This document shows, in pieces, positions 1 to 9,204 of a stretch of 28,742 bases of DNA (the stretch's first letter is position 1; every line of letters starts with the position of its first letter). Source of the stretch: Candidatus Eiseniibacteriota bacterium (GTDB lineage Bacteria > Eisenbacteria > RBG-16-71-46); contig VBPB01000015.1 of assembly GCA_005893365.1 (NCBI GenBank), forward strand, positions 1 to 28,742. Reading direction: 5' to 3'. The notes under the pieces are model-generated. The model was not told the DNA's origin. It saw nothing but the letters and a program-made list of their open reading frames with translations, and did not search any database. The position numbers were made by a program, and so were the translations under genes.

Positions 1-15
1 ACGATAGCGCCACGG

Positions 16-35
16 GCGCGCCGTGACCGGCGCGC
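16..35 (-). terminator. GC hairpin downstream of the creatininase gene
   Basis: Seven G/C pairs (16-22 with 29-35) enclose a 6-nt loop, about 90 bases beyond the creatininase stop codon. There is no T-tract. It could end the leftmost minus-strand operon, but in DNA this GC-rich a short stem can arise by chance. Nothing else is recognised in bases 1-126. Confidence 0.3.
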
Positions 36-126
36 GGAGGCGGGCGGCACTATAGCGAGCGCCGTTCCGAAGCGTCAAGACGGGGCGCGCGAGCCCCAGG
101 GGCACGCCGGACAGCCCTCCACCGCT

Positions 127-828
127 TCATCCCCACCCATCCGCCATCGCGGCGCGCGTCTCCGCCACGGCCACCGCCCACAGCGTGGCCATCTCGGCGT
201 CGTCGCGCTGGTAGCGGCCGCCGAAGTTGCCGTCGCCCAGCGTCTCGCGCACCGCCTCGGGGGCGAGCGTGCGCAGCCGTACCAGGTCGGTCATCGGCTT
301 CCCGCCCGCGGGCATCGCCACCCCGGCGAGTCGCGTCCAGGGGAAGTTCTCCATCCACGAGGCGTGCGACGCGACGGGATCGATGGCCTGCACCTGGGCC
401 CAGGTGCGCGGCGCCTTCCACCAGTCGTGGACCTTGACGCGCGCCCCGGCGTGCGCGGCGATCCACGCGGTCGCGACGTCGTGCAGCGCGGCGTTGCCGC
501 CGTGGCCGTTGACGATCAGCACGCGCCGGAATCCACCGGCATGGAGGCTGTCCAGGATCTCCTCCACCACGCGCGTGAAGGCGGCGGTCGAGAGCGTCAC
601 GGTGCCGGGGTAGGCCATGAACGAGGGCGTGACGCCGTAGGGCAACACGGGAAAGACCGGCAGCCCGAGCGGCTCGGCGGCCTCGCTCGCCACGCGCTCG
701 GCGAGCGTCGAGTCGGTGCACAGGCTCAAGTAGGCATGCTGCTCGGTGCTGCCCACCGGGAGCACCGCGCGGTCGTCGCGCGCGGCCTGATCGGCGAGCT
801 GCATCCAGTTGAGGTCGGCGGTGCGCAG
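127..828 (-). CDS. creatininase-family metal-dependent hydrolase
   Basis: About 233 residues, the usual length for the creatininase/MftE/ArfB family of amidohydrolases, which cleave C-N bonds in cyclic amides with a binuclear metal centre. The metal motif STEQHAYLSLCTD (E29, H31, D39) and the NGHGGN loop (H109) are present, with a conserved C-terminal GNFGGRY...AE segment. The substrate cannot be inferred. The start is uncertain. The first in-frame ATG (804) would remove the TADLNW strand that normally opens the family. A CTG at 828-826 keeps it and sits 7 nt after a strong GGGGAGGG at 843-836, so I place the start there. The gene follows a methyltransferase with a 2-bp gap and is the last gene of a three-gene minus-strand run. 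Confidence 0.85.
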   Translation of the reverse strand: MRTADLNWMQLADQAARDDRAVLPVGSTEQHAYLSLCTDSTLAERVASEAAEPLGLPVFPVLPYGVTPSFMAYPGTVTLSTAAFTRVVEEILDSLHAGGFRRVLIVNGHGGNAALHDVATAWIAAHAGARVKVHDWWKAPRTWAQVQAIDPVASHASWMENFPWTRLAGVAMPAGGKPMTDLVRLRTLAPEAVRETLGDGNFGGRYQRDDAEMATLWAVAVAETRAAMADGWG

Positions 829-830
829 GC

Positions 831-1577
831 TCAGGCCCTCCCCGGCGCGGGCCGCCGCGCCACGACCAGGTTGGCGATGACTTCCTTGGGGTCGAACCAG
901 ACCCGGTCGAGCAGGGCGAATCCGAGCTGGATCACGATGTAGAGCAGCCGCACCGGCAGCTCGGTGAGCACGCGCGTGGGCCCGCGATTGATGCGGTTGA
1001 GCGGGGCCATCAGGCTCAGCGCCACCCGGGTCATCAGGCCGCCCACCGGGAGACACTCGACCATCTCGAAGCCGGCGCGCTCGAGCAACCAGCGCGCCGC
1101 GTAGTGGGTGAAGCGCAGGTAGTCGTGCGGCTCGTCGTGGACCGGGACCATCTGCGTGAACTCGATGATGAGCGCCCCGCCCGGGCTCAGCACGCGATAG
1201 GCCTCGTCGATCACCCGCTGCGGCTCGGGGGTGCAGGTGATCATCGACACCGCGACCACGGTGTCGATGCTGCCGTCGCGGAACGGGAGCGCTTCCCCCC
1301 GCGCGAAGGCGGCGATGCCTTGGGCGAGCGGGTAGGGCGAGGTCGGCAGCTCGATGCCGAGGTAGCGGGTGATGCGGTCCTGGTACCAGGGGCGGGCCCG
1401 CATCGAGCCGCAACCGACGTCGAGCAGCGTGCCGTGCGCGTAGCGGCGCGTCCTGGCCGCGGCCGCGGCGATCAGCCGGTTGATGATCCAGTTGAAGCGC
1501 CAGAACGCCCACGGGCCGGGGGTGGTCCGGCTGATCCGGCTCCACGCCGAGGCGGGCGTCGCGGCCGCGGGGCTCAT
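831..1577 (-). CDS. class I SAM-dependent methyltransferase
   Basis: 248 residues with a Methyltransf_11-type Rossmann fold. Motif I is LLDVGCGS (residues 51-58), followed by an acidic strand end (GIELPTS), a region resembling motif II/III, and a post-motif LSPGGALIIEF strand. The C-terminal part has a long hydrophobic stretch (LPVRLLYIVIQLGFALL) that suggests membrane association, as in lipid- or glycan-modifying methyltransferases. The substrate is unknown. The start ATG overlaps the stop of the upstream methyltransferase (ATGA at 1577-1574), so the two are translationally coupled. The frame is open far upstream, but the family alignment and the overlap favour this ATG. Confidence 0.85.
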   Translation of the reverse strand: MSPAAATPASAWSRISRTTPGPWAFWRFNWIINRLIAAAAARTRRYAHGTLLDVGCGSMRARPWYQDRITRYLGIELPTSPYPLAQGIAAFARGEALPFRDGSIDTVVAVSMITCTPEPQRVIDEAYRVLSPGGALIIEFTQMVPVHDEPHDYLRFTHYAARWLLERAGFEMVECLPVGGLMTRVALSLMAPLNRINRGPTRVLTELPVRLLYIVIQLGFALLDRVWFDPKEVIANLVVARRPAPGRA

Positions 1578-2419
1578 CCGACCGCCTCCAGCTCGGCCAC
1601 GGCGAGCCCGGTCAGGTACTCGCGCAGCACCGGGAGCGAGGCGAGCGGTTGGAGCGCGCGGACCTTGGGCGGCACGCAGCGCAGCCGTCTCAGCCGCAGT
1701 CGCGGCTCGGCGCGCACCAGGCTCAGGAAGCGCGCGATGGTCATGCCGTTGAGGGCGTGCTCGAAGAAGTCGAGCTGCTCGCGGGCGATCTGCGCCGCCC
1801 GCGCCGCGACGCCCTCCCCGCCGCGGAGCGTCTCCTCCTCGAGCACCGCACGCTCGACCACCACGCGCAGCGCGCGGCTGGGCAGCAGCACCTGGCACCA
1901 CGGCAGGCGCACGTAGTCGTAGAGATGCGCCCCGTTCGCGGACCAGTAGGGCGGGAAGGTGACGAACAAGGTGCCCCCCGGCCGCAGCACGCGCGTCAGC
2001 TCGCGCAGCACCGCCTCGGGGTCGGCGAAGTGCTCCATCGCGTCGTTCGCGGTCACGGCGTCCATGCAGCGGTCGCGCAGCGGCAGCCGCCCGGCGTCGC
2101 CGGCCACGAACGCGAGTCGCGCCGCCACCTCGCGCTTGGCGCCATAGCGCCGCGCCTCGGCGAGGTGACCGGGCGCGAGGTCGACGCCCACCACGAACGC
2201 GGCCGACTCGGCGTACCAGGCGGTCTTGCCGCCCGGCCCGCACGCGGCGTCGAGGACGCGCACGCCGCGCAGCCGGTCGGCGCCGAAGTGCTCCGAGAAC
2301 ACGGCCCGCCCGGTCGCGTACTCCCACTCGGCGTAGGCGTCGCTCGAGGCGCGGCGCGCGAGCGAGCGCCGCGGCAGCCGCCGGTTGAGCCAGAGCGCGG
2401 CCTCGACGACCAGATCCAT
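1574..2419 (-). CDS. class I SAM-dependent methyltransferase
   Basis: 281 residues. The SAM-binding motif I is VLDAACGPGGKT (about 55-66), followed by GVDLAPG, the GDAGRLPLRD segment near 108-116, and a VLRPGGTLFVTFPPYW strand. The N-terminus has basic and hydrophobic residues but no clear signal peptide. The start ATG at 2419 has a GAGG Shine-Dalgarno 7 nt upstream. It is the first protein gene after tRNA-Gln on the same strand (97 bp away) and is coupled to the second methyltransferase by ATGA. Two unlike methyltransferases plus a hydrolase suggest a small biosynthetic or modification unit, but the product cannot be named. Confidence 0.85.
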   Translation of the reverse strand: MDLVVEAALWLNRRLPRRSLARRASSDAYAEWEYATGRAVFSEHFGADRLRGVRVLDAACGPGGKTAWYAESAAFVVGVDLAPGHLAEARRYGAKREVAARLAFVAGDAGRLPLRDRCMDAVTANDAMEHFADPEAVLRELTRVLRPGGTLFVTFPPYWSANGAHLYDYVRLPWCQVLLPSRALRVVVERAVLEEETLRGGEGVAARAAQIAREQLDFFEHALNGMTIARFLSLVRAEPRLRLRRLRCVPPKVRALQPLASLPVLREYLTGLAVAELEAVG

Positions 2420-2516
2420 CGCGGCACCTCGGTGGACGACGCGCGGTCGGCGGGCGGGCCGCGGCGGGTCGCGGCGTGGTGACGGGCCGCCGCGGGTCGC
2501 GACGGCCCTTGAAGAG

Positions 2517-2590
2517 TGGCTGCCCGGCAAGGATTCGAACCTCGACTAACTGGTCCAGAGCCAGTCGTGCTACCGTTACACCACCGGGCA
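2517..2590 (-). tRNA. tRNA-Gln (anticodon CUG)
   Basis: Read on the minus strand, a 7-bp acceptor stem TGCCCGG/CCGGGCA is complete. The anticodon arm ACTGG-CTCTGGA-CCAGT gives anticodon CTG, which reads CAG (Gln). The T-loop contains TTCGAAT. The discriminator is G, and the terminal CCA is encoded (2519-2517). The length is 74 nt including CCA. A promoter lies just upstream. It sits directly downstream of gltX in the same orientation. Confidence 0.96.
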
Positions 2591-2607
2591 ATACGATGTG
2601 GCGACGC

Positions 2608-2636
2608 AATCTAACAAAGGCCCGCAGGCCCGGCAA
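2608..2636 (-). promoter_or_regulatory. promoter of tRNA-Gln
   Basis: On the minus strand, -35 TTGCCG (2636-2631) and -10 TAGATT (2613-2608) are separated by 17 nt. The predicted start is near 2601, about 11 nt before the mature tRNA 5' end, which fits a short tRNA leader. This would let the tRNA be transcribed independently of gltX. Confidence 0.6.
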
Positions 2637-2738
2637 GCCGCCTTGCGGCGCCTCGTGGCACCCGGCCCCCGGGCTTCCGACCTCTTCCCAGCGCGCCGCG
2701 GATCGGGGCGCGCGAGCGCGCCGAAGCGACCGCTCCCC

Positions 2739-4211
2739 TCAGACTTGGGCGTGCGGCGATTCCTCGGCCCAGCGCGCGGCGGCGTCCCGCAGGCGCGCGG
2801 CGGCGCGCTCCTTCCCGAGCAGCGCCATCACCTCGAACAGCCCGGGGGCCACCCTGCGCCCGGTGAGCGCCACGCGCGCCGCCGACATCAGGTCGCCGGC
2901 CTTGATCTGGAGCTCGGCCGCGAGCCCCCGCGTCAAGCGTTCGAGGCTCTCGAGGCTGTATTCCGGATCTGCGGCCAGGCGGTCGCCGAGGGCGGCGAGC
3001 CGCGGGCCCACCTCGGGCTTCTCGCGCAGCGTGGCCCACGCCTCGGGGTCCACCTCGAGCGCCTCGCGCAGCGCGAAGCGGCCGTAACCCTCGGCGTCCG
3101 CCAGGGTCTTGAGCCGGTCGCCGATGGCGCGCACCAGCAGCGCGCGCCACTCGGGCGGGTGTGCGGCGGGGTCGTAGCCGCGGGCGGCGAGGAACGCATC
3201 GACGCGGCGCACGCGCTCCTCCTCGGACAGGCGCTTCAGGTGCTGGCCGTTCATCCACTCCAGCTTCTCGAGGTTGAAGACCGCCGGATTCGAGCCCACG
3301 CGCTCCAGCCGGAAGGCCTGCTCCAGCTCGGCCAGCGTGAACAGCTCGCGCTGGCCGTCGAACGACCAGCCGAGCAGCGCCAGGAAGTTGACCAGCGCCT
3401 CGGGCAGGAACCCCAGGTCGCGATAGGCCGCGACCGACGTGGCCCCGTGGCGCTTGGAGAGCCGCGACCCGTCGCTCCCCAGGATCATCGGCACGTGCGC
3501 GAACGTGGGCGGCGTCCAGCCCAGCGCCTGGTAGATCAGGATCTGGCGCGGCGTGTTCGAGATGTGGTCGTCGCCGCGGATGACCTCGCTGATCTCCATG
3601 GCGTGGTCGTCCACCACGCAGGCGTAGTTGTAGGTCGGCAGACCGTCCGAGCGCATCAGCACGAAGTCGTCGAGCACCTCGTTGCGGAAGGCGACCCGGC
3701 CGCGCACGGTGTCGTCCCACGCGGTCTCGCCCGGCCCGGGCAGCGCGAAGCGCAGGGCGGCGGTGCGCCCCTCGGCGGCCAGCCGGGCGCGCCCGGCCGC
3801 GTCCAGCCCGCGGCAGCGCCCGTCGTAGCGGGGTGGCTCGCCGCGCGCGGCCTGCGCCTCGCGCCGCGCCTCCAGCTCCTCGGGGGTGCAGTAGCACGGA
3901 TAGGCGGCGTTGGCGGCGATCAGGGTGCGCGCATGCGCCTGGTAGTGCTCGCCGCGCTGCGACTGGAAGTAGGGCCCATGAGCGCCCCCCGCCTCGGGCC
4001 CCTCGTCCCAGGTCAGACCCAGCCAGCGCAGGCTGTCGAAGATGGCGGCCAGCGACTCGGGCGTGGAGCGGGCCGCGTCGGTGTCCTCGATCCGCAGGAT
4101 GAAGACGCCGCCCAGGCGGCGGGCGTGGAGGTGGTTGTAGAGCGCGGTGCGCGCGCCCCCCACGTGCAGGAAGCCGGTCGGGCTGGGTGCGAAGCGGACG
4201 CGGACGCTCAT
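2739..4211 (-). CDS. gltX: glutamyl-tRNA synthetase
   Basis: 490 residues, the normal length for bacterial GluRS, which attaches glutamate to tRNA-Glu (and, in non-discriminating forms, to tRNA-Gln). The class I signature PSPTGFLHVGG is at 9-19 and the KMSKS-type loop SRLSKRHG is near 250. A zinc site fits C106-x-C108...Y129-x3-C133. The C-terminal half is the helical anticodon-binding domain. The ATG at 4211 starts the conserved MSVRVRFAPSPT sequence, and a purine-rich AGAGGGG lies about 12 nt upstream. The nearest gene downstream on the same strand is tRNA-Gln(CUG). Whether this enzyme is discriminating or non-discriminating cannot be decided by eye. Confidence 0.97.
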   Translation of the reverse strand: MSVRVRFAPSPTGFLHVGGARTALYNHLHARRLGGVFILRIEDTDAARSTPESLAAIFDSLRWLGLTWDEGPEAGGAHGPYFQSQRGEHYQAHARTLIAANAAYPCYCTPEELEARREAQAARGEPPRYDGRCRGLDAAGRARLAAEGRTAALRFALPGPGETAWDDTVRGRVAFRNEVLDDFVLMRSDGLPTYNYACVVDDHAMEISEVIRGDDHISNTPRQILIYQALGWTPPTFAHVPMILGSDGSRLSKRHGATSVAAYRDLGFLPEALVNFLALLGWSFDGQRELFTLAELEQAFRLERVGSNPAVFNLEKLEWMNGQHLKRLSEEERVRRVDAFLAARGYDPAAHPPEWRALLVRAIGDRLKTLADAEGYGRFALREALEVDPEAWATLREKPEVGPRLAALGDRLAADPEYSLESLERLTRGLAAELQIKAGDLMSAARVALTGRRVAPGLFEVMALLGKERAAARLRDAAARWAEESPHAQV

Positions 4212-4263
4212 CGGGATCAGGGGCCCCTCTCGGATCGACGGTCGGTGGTGCGGGTGGGCGGCG

Positions 4264-4293
4264 ACACTACGGGCCGCCCGGGACGCGGGTCAA
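4264..4293 (-). promoter_or_regulatory. promoter of gltX
   Basis: Minus-strand -35 TTGACC (4293-4288) and -10 TAGTGT (4269-4264) with an 18-nt spacer. They lie in the 91-bp gap between the peptidase stop and gltX. The predicted transcription start is near 4257, giving a leader of about 45 nt that contains the purine-rich AGAGGGG. Confidence 0.55.
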
Positions 4294-4302
4294 GCGCCGC
4301 GG

Positions 4303-7300
4303 CTACTCCATCACCACCAGCTTGCGGGTCGCCGAGAACGTGCCGGCCGTGAAGCGCACGAAGTAGATGCCGTTGCCCATGCGCGACCCGTCCGGGGCCC
4401 GCAGGTCCCAGTCCGCGGTGAAGCGCCCGGGCTGCGTCTTGCCGGAGGCGAGCCGCACGATCCGCCGGCCGGCCAGGTCGTAGATCGAGAGGTCGAGGTC
4501 GGCGCCGGCCTGGTCGGCGGGCACGGCCCAGGTCACGTGGGCCGCGTTGCGCGCGGGGTTGGGCGCCAGCGGGGCCAGCGCGAGCACGCGCGGCAGCGCG
4601 GGATCGGGCCCCGGCACGCCCACCAGGGCCGAGCCGCCGGCGAGCCCGGTGCGCCGCGCGTCGTGATGGAACTGGGGCCACGGCGGCACGCGCCCGGGCG
4701 AGAACGGGAAGTCGTAGTCCCACACGTAGGTCTTCTCGTCCCACGCGGAGACCACGATCTCGGTCTTGCCGTCCCCGTCGCAATCGCACAGCGCCGGCGT
4801 GCCGCGCACCTCGCCGCCGAGCTGGATCGGGAAGCCCGGCAGCACCTGCCCGGTGCCCGAGATCGCGTTGAGCGTGCCGTTCTCGTCGCCCTCGACCACG
4901 TCCGGCAGGCCGTCGCCATCGATGTCCGCGACCACCGGGCTGCTCTCCGAGGCGGAGCCGTGCTGAAGTTCGGATTGGACACGCCGTTGCGGTCGAACAC
5001 GTGGATGGCGCCGTCGGTGCTGGCCACCACGATGTCTATGAAACCGTCCGCATTCATGTCCGCGAGCGCGGGGGACGGATCGCGGCCGTTGCCCTGGAAG
5101 CGCACCGAGACCGGGAAGCCGGCGCGGCGCCCGCCATCCGACTTGAACACGTAGAGCGAGTCGTTGTGCGAGGTGACGACGATGTCGAGCTGGGTGTCGC
5201 TGGCGCCGTCCAGGTAGCCGGCGGCCACCGAGCTGCTGGTCCCGGCGCCGATCGCGACCGGGAAGCCCGGCAGGTCGCTGCCGTCGGGCCGCCAGGCGTA
5301 GAGGTGCCCGTCGGTCGAGGCGTAGAGGATGTCGAGCTGCCCGTTGTGGTCCACGTCCGCCAGGGCGGGCGTGCCGTAGTTGTAGTCGATGCTCAGCGCC
5401 TTGAACACACCCTTCGTGCTGGCGTCGTTGTCGCCGTCGCGCCATTCGGTGCCGTTGGCGCGCAGCGCGTAGATCTTGCGGCCGTTCGAGCCGAACACCA
5501 GCTCGTCGCTGCCGTCGCCGTTGAGGTCGCCGATTGCCACCGACGACCAGACCGGGTCGGGCGTCGGGAACGGCCAGCCGGGTCGCACGTTGCCCGCGGG
5601 ATCGAACACGTAGATCGCCAGCGAGTCCCACGACGGGGCGATGATGCTCCAGGCGGCGTGGTCGAGCTTGGCGAGCGACGCCCCGGCCGCGAAGTAGCTC
5701 CCCCGCAGCGAGAAGTCGCCATGGGTCACCGAGGTCCCGTCGGCGTCGAGTGGCGCGGTGCCGTCGGCGTGCCACACGTAGAGCAGGTTCGAGCCGGCGA
5801 CGATGTCCATCGTCGCCGGCGAGTAGACGTAGTCGACGGCCACCGAGGCGGGGCTCGAGCGCCCCATCAAGATTGGGAACACGGCGTGGTTGGGCGGGCT
5901 GGTGCTCGCGGTGGCCTCGGCCGAGAGCGCCGATTCGTTGGCCGAGCTGTCGAGGGCCGTGACCTTGTAGTAGTAGCGCGTGAGCGGCGCCAGGCCCTCG
6001 TCCTGGTAGTAGGCGGTGCGGTCGGTCGGCACCGTGGTCACCTTGGTGAGTGCCCCGCCCGAGGTGGCGCTGCGATAGACGTTGTAGCCGGCGAGATCGG
6101 GGGCCGCGGATTGGCCCCAGGTCAGCGCGATCGAGGTCTGGGTCCCGCTCCCCACCAGCGAGGTCGGCGTCGCCGGGCGCGCCAGGTCCAGCGTCTGCGT
6201 GGACAGGAAGCCGTAGGAGTCGGAGAGGCGCAGCTCGAGCTTGGCCCCGGCGCCGACCATGGTGAAGCCGAGCCCGTCCCCCTGCACCTCCTGGCCGGCG
6301 GCGAGATCGCCGAAGGCGGCCATGCTGTCGGACACCGTCGCCAGCCCATCGTGGTCACGCAGCTTCGCGGTCACCGCACTCGCGCGACCCGTGCCCAGGT
6401 TGCGGAGCCGCACCAGCATCGTGATCGGCTCGCCCACCTCGGGGATGCCGTTGCCGTTCCCGGGACTGGTCACATCCTGGAAGGTGTGGACGAGGTGACG
6501 CAGCGCGGGGGCCCGCGTGGTGAGGCTGAAACGTTGCACCGAGTGCCGGCCGGCGCCGTCGAGCAGCGAGAGGCTGAAGGGGATCTCGCGCTGGTCGGGG
6601 CAGGTGTACGGGATGCTGAGGCGGTAGGCCGTGCCGGTCGCACTCGCGTTGGCGCCCAGCGAGCCGTAGGTCGCCGACGGCGTGATCAGGGTGACCAGCC
6701 CGTCGGTGGTCGACAGCGTGCCGGTCACCGAGGCGGCGCTGGTGCCGCCGCGATTGATGACCGGCACATTCACATCGATCGTCTCACCCGCGTCCCACTG
6801 GCCGTCGCCGTTGCCGCTGCTGCCGCCCAGGGCGTCGTCGTCGATCACCGGGGCCAGGTCGGCCAGCGCCGCGGTCGCCGGGGCCACCACGGTGAGCGTG
6901 TCCTGCCGGGGGCGGCAGTTGAACCCGGTCACGGTCAGGTAGAACGTGCCGGTCGCGCCGGGCCGGAAGTCGAGCACCGCGTTGCCGGCGCCGTTGGAGG
7001 TGGCGCTGCGGTAGTCGTCGCCGGGCTTGTACAGCGTGACCCGCGCGCCGTAGAGCGGCGTCCCGCCGATCGAGACGCCGACCGTCATGGTGGTGTCGCC
7101 GACCGCGTAGCTGGCCGGATGGATGAGGCTCAGCGTGCGCGGCCGGCCGGTCCACTGGCGGAGCTCGGGGTCGCCGAGCATCAGCATCGAATCGATGATC
7201 CAGCGATAGACGTTGTCGCTGCTCGAGATGGCGACGTAGGGCGACTTCTGCTTGGCCTGCGCCTCGCCCACCGCGGTGACGCTGTCCACGAACATGAGGC

Positions 7301-9041
7301 TGAAGTACTTCTTCTGGAACTGCCGCCCGAAGTCCGGGAAGTCGAGGCGGGACGAGCCGATGTTGGTGACCGCACCCCCGTTGGGCGCCAGCAGCCAGGC
7401 CTCGCCGATGCTGGGGAAGTCGATCGCGTTGGAGGTGCAGTTGATCGAGTAGACGTTGCTCAGCCGGTCGCCGTTGTGGAGCGCCAGCACGTCCGAGTTC
7501 TCGAGGTTGCCGTCGGCGACCGACATCACGGTGCGGTAGCCGTGCCCGATGTGGATCGCCATGTTGTAGCCGGCGTTCAGCGAGTCGAGGACCCGCGCCT
7601 TGGTCTCGAGCAGCGATCCCGGCTCCCAGGCGGGGTCGGTGTAGTTCTGGTAGAGCCGCAAGTAGTGGAGGGCGGGGATGGCCTTCACCGACGGCAGCAC
7701 TTCCTCGGCCAACGACGCCCCGTCGAGGTCGATCGGGTCGCCCGGATTCCAGGGATGGGGCGACAGCACCTCGGCGAAGAAGTCGAGCGAGTTCTCGTAG
7801 TCCCCGACCGGGGTGCGCGTGTACTTGAAGTCCTTGTTCACGAACAGCTGGACGTCCGAGACGCTCGTGACCGGGGCGCGGCCGACGTAGACCTCGGGCA
7901 GCAGGTCGGCGTTGTCGCCCGGATCGGTGGAGGTCTCGTAGGGCTCGCCGTAGAGGTCGTTACCGTTGCCGTTCCAGTTCCCGTCCAGGCACGAGAAGTA
8001 GAGGTCGGATGGGATGTCCTCGGTGCCGAAGAGGTAGGTGCGCGCCATCCGATACGGGATCACGTCGGTATCGCCGCCGAGGAGGACCCATTTGGTGCTC
8101 CACCGGCCGTAGGCGTCGCGGATGAACTGCCGGATACGGTCCGCGTCGTCGGTGCCGCTCGGGTACTGGGCGCGGATGAAGCTGAGCGTGCGCACGACCG
8201 CCGGGACGCCACTCTGGGTCTTCCAGTCGGCGAGCCGCTGGAACTCGCCGGCCAGGGCATCGCTGGTGATGATGACGTAGGCGACCGGGCTGCCCAGCAC
8301 CGAGGGGATCTGGGTCGCCGCGAAGGGCTCGGCCGGCCGGCCGCCGCGGGCGGCCGTGGTCGCGAACGCACTCCGTGGCGTGGGACCGTCGTCGTCCCAT
8401 TCCGGCACGATGCGCTCGCGCGGCACCACCTCGGGGTCGCGATGCGCCTCGAGCGTCAACCGCACGGTCATCCGGGTGACGCGCTCCAGCCGTCCGGTCG
8501 CGGGATCCCAGCGGACCGGGCTCACCCGGAGCCACGCCAGATGGCGGCCGCGCATCCATCCCTGGTAGCCCAGGGAGGCCAGCGACGCGGCCGGGGCGAA
8601 GCCGGCGCGCCCGAAGGTCGCGGGGTCGGGCGCGGTGCGGGCGATCGGGCCCAGTCCCGGCCGCACCTGCATCGTGGCCGGCACCTGGGCCCGCGCGCTC
8701 AAGAGAGCGGTCTCGACCGACACCACCTCGACGCCGGTCACCCGCACGCCGTCCGGCAGGTCGACCGGCTCACCCGCCAGCGGCAGGTCGGGCCGCCCGG
8801 GCGCGGACTCACGCCCTGCGCCCTCCATCTCGACGACCGTGCCGGCCGCGGTCGTGCGCAGCGCGAAGCGCGCGGCGTCGAAGGTGAGGTCCCGCTCGAG
8901 CGTGGTGAGGGCCGGCGCCCCGGCGACGGAGGCCACCCGCGTGGGGTCGACGGCCCGGGTCGCGGAGGCGGCGGGGCCCGCCGGACGGTCGACGAGGAGC
9001 GCGAACATCAACAGCAGCGCCGGTCGCCGCAGCCAACTCAT
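4303..9041 (-). CDS. secreted C25 (gingipain-like) peptidase with FG-GAP repeats and sorting domain, frameshifted near 4960
   Basis: If the one-base shift is repaired, the product is about 1579 residues. Order: signal peptide (about 1-22); propeptide-like region; Peptidase_C25 domain (about 250-627) with candidate catalytic H500 (HIGHGY) and C535 (INCTSN), spaced much as in gingipains; Ig/CARDB-like beta domains; a fibronectin type III domain (about 954-1047); FG-GAP/VCBS repeats with Ca-binding loops such as DLNGDG, DMNADG and DIDGDG; and a FlgD-like C-terminal domain ending in FSATRKLVVME. That tail resembles the type IX secretion signals of FCB bacteria. The ATG at 9041 has AAAGGTG at good spacing; a GTG at 9050 is too close to it. 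The frame breaks at about 4960-4959: the upstream frame continues as nonsense to 4533, and the true C-terminal 219 residues are in the next frame. The protease domain is intact. Confidence 0.85.
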
Positions 9042-9132
9042 GGGGTGCACCTTTCCGCGGCGCTCGGGCGGGGATCACACGCGTGCCGAACCGAGCACGC
9101 CCGGGTCAGCCGTTGGAGGGGCCGGCGCGGGG

Positions 9133-9185
9133 GTACGCTCGGCCGGGATCGGTCACCCGGGACCTCCCGTAGGGGTCAAGCGTAC
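9133..9185 (-). terminator. inverted repeat between the lipoprotein and peptidase genes
   Basis: Arms GTACGCT (9133-9139) and AGCGTAC (9179-9185) match perfectly. They enclose a second 5-bp stem (9143-9147 with 9156-9160). It lies 20 bases downstream of the solute-binding protein stop on the minus strand. It may be a terminator or a structured leader. A TTGACC at 9179-9174 could serve as a -35, but I see no good -10 at 17-18 nt. Confidence 0.3.
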
Positions 9186-9204
9186 GGCCGTCCTCCGCCG
9201 ACGG

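Noticed and set aside
4940..4975. Programmed ribosomal frameshift in the peptidase gene
   Set aside because: No slippery heptamer, internal Shine-Dalgarno or stem is apparent at the shift, and the gene type is not known to use frameshifting.
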